Source: Eutrigla gurnardus
Lineage: Eukaryota > Chordata > Actinopteri > Perciformes > Triglidae
Length of the DNA stretch: 64,000 bases
Direction of reading: 5' to 3'
Assembly: GCA_963514095.1 (NCBI GenBank)
Contig: OY741280.1
Location: forward strand, 13,648,297 to 13,712,296
Shown: positions 14,301 through 24,800 of the stretch, piece by piece
Numbering within the stretch: the stretch's first letter is position 1
How the letters are laid out: every line of letters starts with the position of its first letter
Notes under the pieces: model-generated
What the model was told of the DNA's origin: nothing
The model's database searches: none
The model's input: only the letters and a program-made list of their open reading frames with translations
Made by a program: the position numbers and the translations under genes

Positions 14301-16339
14301 CAGCAACAGAAGGGGAGATGCCATTAGCCTGCTGCATAGAGAGACATCTATGCTGCCCAGTGGGGATCTGACAAGTGTGATAAAGGAGAAGAGCCGAACC
14401 ATGGCTATATTCTAGGAGTCTTAACGTTGCTGCCCATTCATTTCAAAAGACAGCTCGGTGATACGGCGCATTTTCCCACCAACGGATTCACGCTATTACT
14501 CTACCAACACACAGGTGGCAGTAATGTGCAAAAGGCCCTTTCCAGCAGAAGCACCGTTCTTCCGGTATTTGCTGGCATATTAACTGTGTATCTTGGCCCA
14601 TTACCTTCACCTGTAGGGCCCTGGCAGGAATATGCATCATATCGCACATGTGCCTTTGAGTGTCTGTTCTTGTGTGCATGAGGCAAATATAACAGGGACA
14701 CACTCAAAGAAATACTGCTCCATAAGTACTACCAGAGGCCAAAACCTAATAATGTGTTTGACCTCTAGTTATGGTTAAAAACAATGTCTACCAATCTGAT
14801 CTTCTGCAGGAACTACAGGGAGAATATAATACCCGAGGCGTATGTGATGCCTTATTATGGTGATAGCTGTCACTCGCCGCCACCATCTGTGGCTGAAATC
14901 AAATGCTGGATTAAATTCAATTCCACATGGACAGAATGGGTGTTAATGAGTGATTCCATTTTATCAACTCTCTACAATGACAAGCTTCTTAAAACCTGAA
15001 AAATGTGGGCTTAATAATATAATTATTTGGCTCAATTATATGAAATGTTGGAATTTGCTTCAAAACAAACCTTACATGTTAATATTTGTGTGTAAAGCTA
15101 AAAACAACAGTGTTCAACAATATGCAGTCTGTCATTAAAATTCAAACACATCACTTGGACTTGAAATTATTGGTGATCTCATTTCAACAAAGTCCCAAAT
15201 GTTACCAACCTTAGGAGCACGTACGTATCAGTTTTCATCCAGAAAGTCTGCCACTGAAATCGAAGTTAAAGAGTAACACGGCATTAGAAGAAATCAAAAC
15301 AGGGTGATTCCCTGACGGAAAGCTTCCAGTGAGAATGACTTGGATTAATTTAGCAGTCATGCTATAAAAGTCATGCATTTAATGAGGAAGGACTGTGTGC
15401 AGTAACTGATGTGTTATCTATTCTGTAAAACATTGTTGACTATGGTATAAAAGGGATGATAGAAATACATTGAAGGAGATCATTTCCATTCACTCTATGG
15501 TCCCTACACAGGACAAATTACACTCAGACATACAATTAACTTAAAATCTTATATAAAGAACCAAGTGAACCAAATATAATTGAATGCCCAAAACAGGGCA
15601 CCAAATGATGCGCTAGTATTGGGACCTTAGTTTGTGCTTATAACATATTTAACTTAAGAAAAATCATATTTCTGATTTATGAAGCATGCCTTTACTGTAG
15701 CTGCAGTGCTCTAAAACTGCACTAAACATTCAAAATTCTCCTTACGATTAATGAATGCAACATAAATCAACAATAATTTATCTCGAGCAGGTTCTGCTAC
15801 TTCGACTTTAACACCGTTGTAACCGCGTATTTTAGAGCTTCAACCCGTCAGGGTAACGTTATTCTGCATCCAAAAACCCACCGACCAACGAAGGTTTAAT
15901 AGAAACATTTTTACAAAAAGTAGTGGTGACGTTAAAATAACCCACAATAAGCTCAGAACAGGACGGACCAGAATGTGTTTACACTTCCCACCTGGCTAAC
16001 CAGTGTTAGCCTGCTAGCTAACGAAATCAGATTTGGCTAGTAGGAAAGCTACAGTCTAACTTTAATCGCCCAAAGAGTTGCTGACCCGGCTGAGCTATGA
16101 TGCTTGTTAACTCGCTGGGCAGTTGAATCGACAATATGGTTTCTCCGATTAACCGACCTCTACGGTCACAAAACTTTACCCAGCAGAGGCATTGTGCCGA
16201 CCTGGGATTTAACGAGGATATTTTACAAGCTAAAAACTGCTAACAGTTAGCTGCTCGTCAGCCTCGAAGAGGAGGAAGTTGTGATCTGTATGATGTTAAC
16301 CAAACGCTGGCTGTAAAGATTATTCCTACGCACACTTAC
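8390..16339 (-). other. rnf19a first intron and 5' UTR (about 8 kb)
   Basis: This stretch lies between the first coding exon and the noncoding promoter exon. The acceptor of the coding exon was not fixed; a CAG near 8466 on the minus strand is one candidate. The intron holds an interspersed teleost repeat at 11040-11275 and a short GGTGGCAGTAATG-bearing segment at 14510-14535 that resembles one at 44.09 kb. No other coding exon was recognised. Confidence 0.6.
11040..11275 (+). repeat. Interspersed teleost repeat ('gcatgttctcccc...ataagcggtt' family)
   Basis: From the CATGTTCTCCCCGTG stretch through TGATAGACTGGCGACCTGTC to AGGATAAGCGGTTGACGACGGATGGAT, this matches a very common fish interspersed element that I recognise by its wording. 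It is probably a non-LTR retrotransposon tail, but I do not assign a family name. The 11152-11193 part is the reverse complement of the 41-bp minisatellite unit at 39.7-41.6 kb except for two bases. Confidence 0.85.
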
Positions 16340-16460
16340 CGTTACATTTCCACCGGATCTCCTTTTACTTCACCGCAGAAGGGTGACCCGCTGTCTCCAT
16401 CTCACAGTTAGCCGTACATTTGTTGCAGCAAACTTCGCCGGACAGACGGGGTACCGTTAC
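16340..16460 (-). promoter_or_regulatory. rnf19a: Probable rnf19a noncoding first exon and promoter
   Basis: On the minus strand a CpG-containing segment ends in a strong donor (AACG then GTAAGTGTG) at 16340, upstream of and codirectional with rnf19a. It contains an 11-codon upstream ORF, METAGHPSAVK then stop (16400-16365), with G at -3 and +4. The transcription start was not located, so the left end of the exon in transcription (about 16460) is a guess. Assignment to rnf19a rests on position and strand. Confidence 0.6.
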
Positions 16461-18299
16461 ATTCCCCGAGTGACTATTGTTATCAAGTCGGCGGAACAAA
16501 ATAGCTACAGAAGATTCGTACTTCCGGCCTAACTTGTCTCCCTTTCACAATAAAATACATCCATCCGGTTTCAATAGGTAGCCAGTAAAGGAAGAAGTAC
16601 TCACATTCTTTACTTATGTATACAACGCACAAACAACAAAAATACACAATTAAAATAAAAAGAACTCCAATACATCTTTACATGGGAAATTGTTGTTTGC
16701 TGCTTTATAAATGTTCTGAATGTTAAATACAGTAAATTTGAAGGTTTTCTATATGGAATTAAAAGCATATCTATAGCCTCATGGCTCTCAACATGGAGAA
16801 GGCTGAGCCAGCAGCTAGCAGTGAAAGGCCCTTTCAGACAGACAACAGCACCACTCTGAAACCCATTATTTAACAGCTTGCGCCGCACCACAACAACTTT
16901 TCATTGTGGCAAGCAAAGTATGGGCATAGCCCATGTCACTGAGCTTAAAAATCAGAAATTGATGCTGTATTTTTTCCCCCTTCAAAGTAAATAGTAACTT
17001 TCAATGTAAAAGAAATGCAGTCCAGCAAAATTCCCAATTTCCCCTCTGAAATGTATAATAGATTTTCAGTATAAAGTAGCAATACATTAATATGCATACA
17101 AATTCCTCAGAATTTTACCTGTACAGCACATGTAGTAAAATGAGTAAATGTGCAAAAGTCTCCAACCCTGGAAATGAAGACTGTGTTTTGAGGGGTAATT
17201 GTCAAAAACTAGTTATGTTAAAAAATATTTTCTAAAAAGTATGTATGAAATCAAAGCAATGAAACCACAAAAACACAACAATAATCATTCTAATTTTTTT
17301 ATTAAATCGCCATCAAAATTGACTGCTGTGATGCTGTTGAATAATTTTTTTATCCTAAGGTATAAACAGTATATCCCTATGATAACCAAATGTAATCCTT
17401 CCTGTAATGAAGATTTAACAAAAATGTAAGGATTAAACTAGTGGGGAGCAGGATTTTGTCGGTGTGTTTCCAAATTGAATTGATTACAAGGAGAATGCCT
17501 GATGTTGTTGAATGCTGACTATCAGTCTCAAGGGGATCACATCACACTTGGTGCCATTATGTTTCAGACACGTTCAAACATGTTCACCATTTAACAAAGC
17601 AGACCATCTCATGAGGTTTTTTCTCATCTCTGTTTTTTTAGTAGCCTGGCTCAAAAAGAGAAGCAAATGGATAAAAGATTGTTGAACTATAAGTGGAGAC
17701 ATTCACACACTCAGGTGGAAAGGCAAATCTAACATTAAAAATGTTGCCCTGTAATCAGTCTCAAGAATCGGATTAGTGACAAGCAGCACGATGAGCTTCA
17801 CATTTCTCTTAAACTGAACATCTTGGGCTTCTGACTATTGATCAGACAAAACAAGCAAATTGATTGTGTCACTGTCGGTTTTGCAAAATTGTGATGGCCA
17901 TTATTAAAATCACTATTATTTTCTAACATTTTATGGACTAATGATTCATGATTAATAGAGTAATCGATAATCAAATCAGACATTAGTTTTAGTCCTCATA
18001 GATTTAGTATTGTTATTACTTATCATTTGAATCTGGGCAACTGGCTGTGGTTGACAAGTTGTAAATTTAAATTGGAACATCATTGTAAATGCTGTCAAAT
18101 TGATTCATACACAAACCTTCTACAAAAAAAACCCTGTATATTAGTAGTTAAACAAAAAGTATCCACAGAGATCTTATGTGAATGTATGTTACAGTCATTT
18201 ATTCTCCAAATAGGTGCTTTAGCTATAACGCTCTTGGTGTTTAACATCTCCAGTATTCAGTGAATATCTTTGCTGCGTTTGTTTTTGACAGCTACTGGA
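16461..18299. other. Intergenic region between rnf19a and ptpn2 (head to head)
   Basis: The two genes diverge across about 2 kb. Apart from an AT-rich interspersed repeat near 17797-17990, nothing recognisable is present. ORFs here are short and unsupported. Confidence 0.6.
17797..17990 (-). repeat. Copy of the TAATCGATTA-rich interspersed teleost repeat
   Basis: Contains 'acaagcaaattgattgtgtc', 'attttatggactaatgattc' and 'taatcgataatcaaatcag', pieces of a very common fish repeat with inverted, TAATCGATTA-like ends. It reads as a diverged internal and end fragment. It is probably a non-autonomous DNA element; the family name is not assigned. Confidence 0.6.
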
Positions 18300-18530
18300 G
18301 GACCTCTCTTTGGCGCATGCGCACATGTGACTCCTTCAGACGTCAACTGCACCGAAGCGATAACGGACAAACACCGTGGACAAACACTTAGCGAGAGCTC
18401 GTTAGCGCAGGGAAGTAGTAATACCTTTGATAAAAAAGCTTCTCCAGTCTAAATAAAGTAATGAGGTAGATAGTCGGACAGCTAATTATACTTACCTAGA
18501 TTAGAATAGACTGGCAGTGCCACGGTGAAA
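18300..18530 (+). promoter_or_regulatory. ptpn2: ptpn2 promoter and 5' UTR with NRF1-type site
   Basis: A perfect GCGCATGCGC palindrome (NRF1 consensus) lies at 18313-18322, followed by CpG-bearing DNA leading into the ATG at 18531. No TATA box is evident, which fits a housekeeping-type promoter. The exact start site is unknown. Confidence 0.55.
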
Positions 18531-21500
18531 ATGGACCAGGACTTTGAAGACATAGATTCAGAGGGCCGGTGGCAAAAACTGTACCTAGTAAGTCTGTTAG
18601 CAATGCTAGCACAAAGCTAACATACATAGTACTTCAAGTGCATTGATTTAGCAGGCTAACAGTTCAGCTAGCCTATCAAGTATCCGATATCTAGCCTGTC
18701 GTTTATTGACAATATCTTTCATATATATATATATTTTTTTCGCCATTGTTTTCAGTTTATCGACACTGTAACATATAACCTAAATGTTACCGTTAGCGTA
18801 GTCAGTGTTATAATGCGATGGTGCATGTGGTTGAAGCTCACTGATTAGCTACATTATATTGGCATTCATCTGTTTGACTGTTGTATTCCACTCTATTCGT
18901 CGGCTCTTATTGTGATAACGTGTATGATGTTCAGTTTCTAAAGTAACTGTTTGCCTTTGTTTAATATCAGTTGGGATGTTACTGGTTTGGTTTCCTGCTA
19001 GCTCATATGTTACATGCTCGGGTTGTTGTAGGATTGAGCCCTTATCTGATGATGTCTTGTCCCTAAACAATCTTTCTATTGTCTTCAGGAAATAAGAAAT
19101 CAATCTCACGAGTGCTCCTACAAAGTGGCAAAGTATCCAGAGAATCGCAACCGCAATAGATACAGAGATGTCAGTCCATGTGGGTAAAAGTTTGTGGAAA
19201 GTCCAAACTGTTTACAGTGTGATGTTTCTCTACCTGTGTCTGTCAATTTATAACTGATCCCCGAATCATTTTCTCTCATGCCACCTGCAGTTGATCACAG
19301 CCGGGTGAAGCTGGAGAGCACAGAAAATGACTACATCAATGCTAGTCTTGTAGCCATGGAGGAAGCCCAGAGAAGTTACATATTGACTCAGGCAAGTCCA
19401 AGGCTCTTTTTTCCCAGTAAGAACATTCATGATACACGAAAGTGACATCTTCTGATTGCTTGGGTCATCGAAACGGAACAGACCCAAATTGCAATTTTTC
19501 TGTCAATTGACTAATCAATTAATTGAAAAATCATCCAAGCTCTAATGACCCTAGCAAACTACATGAAAGTATATGACAATATAAGTACTGTAATATAATG
19601 TATTAACGGCACACCATTATATCACAACTGCTTGCCATTATTTAATTATAAACAGCAGTTGATTGATAAAAGTCAGTTAGGCTAGTTACTGTTATCAGAA
19701 AACATGTGGCCGACAGACCGAAAAGCAAATAAGTGTCTAGATTGACTGAGCAGGCCAGTTTTCGTTATCAGGACTGCATGTTTAATTATGTTTGCTTGTG
19801 CTTGGTCATTGAGCATGCTGGATGGTAAGGAGTGGGTTTTTTATCTTAATCATTTAATGATGACTCAAGTTTCCGCCGCACTGATTAATGTTAACCGTAG
19901 GAGTGTGTGTGGTTTTACGACAGTGATGTGTGTTGATGTAGCTACAAAGTAAAGTAGATCTAGTGAAGCTGTGATGAAGCTCTTTGCTAACTCTTTCAGA
20001 ACTGTAAATAACAATCTTTTATAGTATTGTAATATTTATTAAGAATGGTTATTGATTATTTTATACATATACTGTGTATATATATATATATAAAAGCACA
20101 GAAATAATATATATATTTTTTATTTAACAAATTATACATTTTGAGACCATATGGTATTTTGTACCCAAGCTTAGTTACTACCTTAACTTATATACAGTTT
20201 TATTCATGTGTTAAATTGCAAAGTTTGATGAGATAGAGAATGAAAAATTATGATATCACCTGTTGTATTTTTAACTTCAGACATACTGGCTCTATTTTAT
20301 ATCCTTTTCGGCACTAACTGTCACTCAAAAACCAAGCAAGGTGATACATAATTTAGTGATAGTTGATAAATCAACAAGTGTGTGTGACCTCCGAACACCC
20401 TTGGATACAGAGACAATCTTGCTAGTGTCTAGCCATTCCCATAACAGAACCATCAAATAGCTAGCCTGGTTCTTTAGGCCATAGAGATGAGTTTTAACAT
20501 ACATAGCAGAGAGTAAAGCTACCGACATATTTCAAATATCAGTTACTTGATTGGGATCATACATGTTTTCTTGGTGCTACTCACCAAAGAGAACTGCTGT
20601 CTTAGTTTTGCATGCGTAACACAAGCAGTCACATTGGCAGTTTGAAGTAATTTACCTGTTTAATTCAATCAATGTGATGCTAGCATTTTTCAGTCTTTAC
20701 TACTGAAATCATACATACCACCGCGACCCAAGTAATAACGCAGAATCAAAATGGATAAATTTGACTCGGCTGATGAAGCAGATTCTTGGTCGCCAAATGA
20801 TGTTGTTAACTGAATCCTGCTTCAGCCACAGAAAGTGACTGAAATATGTTAACCTTTTGTGACACACATTTCTTTTGAGATGAGACAAAGATAGTACCAC
20901 TCATCTGTGGTTTGTTCAGGCAAAATCTGCAATGCTGCAACACTGATAAGAGAAGATCATGATGGTCTTTATTTCAATGCTGTTTCTGACACATTTTATT
21001 CAAATAACATATGAAAAAACAGCAAACGAAGCAAAGACAGTATTGTGACAGAATTTGTGTCTGTTATTTATTCTGTATTATTTGACATTTAATATATTGC
21101 ACCTTGCAGAGTGCATTTCTCTCAACTCCACCACACTATAACCTTTAGCAGCCTTGACTTGACCTTTAAATACATACATGTTATTCACACAGTTGTCACA
21201 TTAATATAGACAATTCTCTGCCAAATGTATTCAATGTTCGGTCCCACTGGACTCATTTCCTCCTTCCATGTCACATCAAAGTGTGTTGTCGTCCCCCAGG
21301 GCCCCCTCAGGAACACATGTGGACACTTTTGGCTCATGATCTGGGAACAGAAGACTAAGGCGATCGTCATGCTCAACAGGGTCATTGAGAAGGGCTCAGT
21401 AAGTACACAATAATAAATAGGCATCACGTTGTCTGGTTCGACATCTGTTATTTGTCTAGTGCGTTCACACCCACACACAGACTGTAGAAATACTGACTAG

Positions 21501-21758
21501 ACCACAGAAAGACTAGTCGTACACAGACCACTTACTATTCACAGTAAAGTTGGCAGCCCCCTCACAGAGATATAATTTAAACTTTTTGGGTTAATCTTGA
21601 TTTCTGTTTAAATAGTCCAATGTGAAGCTTCACTCTCCTGTCAGCAGGATAACAGGAATTCAATGTTTTGACAACGTGTTCACAGATGTATGTGAGGAAC
21701 TAATGCAGCCCAATCTCTCAACTCTTTTTAAATCCAGTGATCCTGTGATGTTCCGATT

Positions 21759-21816
<58 letters not shown>

Positions 21817-21850
21817 ACACACACACACCCACACACGCAGAGCAGCTTAG

Positions 21851-21888
<38 letters not shown>

Positions 21889-24800
21889 CTCGGTAAAGCA
21901 GTCATGGATCTTGCTGGGTCATGAGATTCACTCACTGACTTCTTGGAAACGGAAGATAAAGAGCACCTAGTCCACAGATATTATTAACCTATCAAGGATC
22001 TTTTATGTAGGCCAGCTTTCCAATCCTGGAGAGAGGAGGTGATATAATAGACTTGCCCTCAACAGTTCTGGCCATTGTTAACTCAGAAAATACTGATCTT
22101 TGTTGTAGAAATGATTTGCCACAGTGTTTGACCGCAGTACTGATTGATGACAACAATATTGAGTATACTACAATATCAAGTTTTTTTAAGTGGTATTTTG
22201 TGTGAGCCAGACTTGATTGTTTCCAATACTGATTTATTCTAATAATAATAATAATATCATAATTTGTAAAGTGCATTTCATACAGAAAAACAAAACTAGT
22301 TAAATGTGGAGGATGCATTTAGGAATCTCAGAGCCTGAGGAAAGAAGCTGCTCTGAAGTCCGGTGGTACAGCAGCTGATACTTTTGTAACACTTGCCAGA
22401 CGGCAGCAGGGTGAACAGGCTTTTTTTCCCACCAGGATGGAGATGTGCAATGGCCAAATCAGGTTGTTTGTGATCCTGATGACCTCAGCTTTGTTGCGCG
22501 TAGACAGGGGTGTGTGTGTCTTTGCCTCTTTTTTTTTTTTCTAAAATCACCAATCAGCTCATTGGTTTTACTGACATTGCGTAGGAGCTTGTTTTCCTAG
22601 CACCACTCTGTGAAGTCAAATCATTGTTTGTAATCCGGCACAGTCGTGTCATCTGCGTGTACAGTTACTCTTCCCAACAAACCCCCCCCCCCCTCTTCCC
22701 GGGCAGAGTGCTTAGTTTACCAACCAGTTTGACGGGTAGATTGTGTTGAATGCTGAATGTTGAATTCTGATATAGGAGTTGTTATTTTCAAGATGTGTGG
22801 ATGGCAGGAGAGACCGCATTATCTGTGGATCTGTCAGTCCTCAATGCAGACTGGCTTGTGTTGGAAAACCAGTTTCTCAAACACTTCATCAGAATCAGAG
22901 TGACGGCCAAAGGTTGGTAGTCATTTTGAGTCGACAATGCAGACTTTTTAGGTATTGGGATGATGGTGACCATCTTAAAGCAGCTGGAAACTCTCTCCTG
23001 TGACAGTGATGACATCAGTTAGCTTAGAACACAACCAGGAATGTTATCAGGATCAACTTTACTCATATTCAATCTGATCAGGGTTTTCCTCACAGCCGCT
23101 GTAGATACTGTGGATACATCCTCTGGAGATTTAAGTAGACAGCTGACTTTTGTAGAGGAGATCAATTAGGGCAAATATCTCTGATAGCAGATATCTGGCA
23201 ACATGGCCTCACACATGATTGCGACACTCTGCATCACCTGCCCCACGTCTCTTTTGTGTCTTTGGTGTTGACATGGGGGAGGGCCTTTTAGCTGCCAGGA
23301 AAAGTTGTGTCAACATGATGCAGTTTACTGTTTCCTCTCGTGAGGATGTGGACATGCTGGTGGAATTTTAGGTAAAACAGGTCTTCGATTTGTTTGAAAA
23401 TATGGCCTACATCTTAACATAAAAATATTTCAGGGAACCATTGGTCATNNNNNNNNNNNNNNNNNNNNNNNNNNNNNNNNNNNNNNNNNNNNNNNNNNNN
23501 NNNNNNNNNNNNNNNNNNNNNNNNNNNNNNNNNNNNNNNNNNNNNNNNNNNNNNNNNNNNNNNNNNNNNNNNNNNNNNNNNNNNNNNNNNNNNNNNNNNN
23601 NNNNNNNNNNNNNNNNNNNNNNNNNNNNNNNNNNNNNNNNNNNNNNNNTTCCCTTTATGTATATGGTTTAAAAAAACAGTTTTAACAATTTTTCAATTTA
23701 AAAATATATTCCCATCTAAAGGATTAGTCACAAGATGGTATCATATGGAGGTTTCATTGAACTTCTCTGCTTGAGGTTTAGATCTGATAATAATTGTGAC
23801 ACGGCTAGCTGAGACCAATAGGAATCCATTCGAGTCACTACATTGATTCACTGCATGATGGAGCATTCATTTCTGTTCAAATGTCTTTTAGTATGGGGCT
23901 ATCTTTATCGTGCATGATTAGGCTAATAGCTGTTGTTGGCATCTACATTTATCGTCAACAGATTTTAAAGTCTTCATTACTCTCTCTTGAATTATTTTGT
24001 GTTTTATAGTAGAAAAAAAGTGGGAAAGTAATCTTCTCTCTGTGTTTACTTCCCGTGTAGAACCGGTGGCGGGAGTTATCAAGGGAAGATCAGAAACTGA
24101 CACCGGAGTCTCCACCCTCAACTCAACCTCAGGCCAGGTGTCCGACAGAGCAATACAACGGCAGCCAACGGGGAAGCCAACTGGAGGAGGGAGGAGACTA
24201 CAGACAGGATGGCAAAGTACCAGCACAGTCTCCTTGCAAGGAACAGGAGCAGGACGGCAGCACGGCACAGTCAGTACACTCTGGCCATTAGTCATAATCA
24301 GTTGATAAATGTTATGAATAGATCACTGGTGATTATTTATTTTACTGAACAGACAGCTGTTTACCCATTTACCTCCTTTTTTATACAGCAAGCGACGCAG
24401 AGAAGACAGCATCTCCAAATCAGGCACAGCCAAGACACCCCAAAGCAAGCCCAGGACAAATGACTCGGAGAAAAAGAGAAAAAGGTGATTATTTATTTTG
24501 GTAGAGAGCCCCTCGTTTTTCACACACAAGTATCAAATTGTTGTTACCGTCCGAGATGATCTGATCGGAACACCATCACAATTCCACTTTTGTATTCATT
24601 ACACACTGTAGTTCAGTCAACACAGACTGTAGGAACACGATATACTCCATCACAGTTGTTCAGAAAAGGGGCTTCTGTTGGTACAATCCCTACATAATGT
24701 TCCATATTGGGCGATGTAGAAAATCCGCAGTTTCATTTTGCAGTTTCAGGCTTTCCCAGCTCATGACTCAACCTCCTCATAGCAGAAGTTAGACTTCATA

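Noticed and set aside
21622..21935. Open frames of about 100 and 91 residues on both strands
   Set aside because: They are translations of the CA and CT microsatellite (His-Thr and Arg-Glu runs).
23441..23671. Open frame of 76 residues on the plus strand
   Set aside because: It is almost wholly the run of N in the assembly gap.
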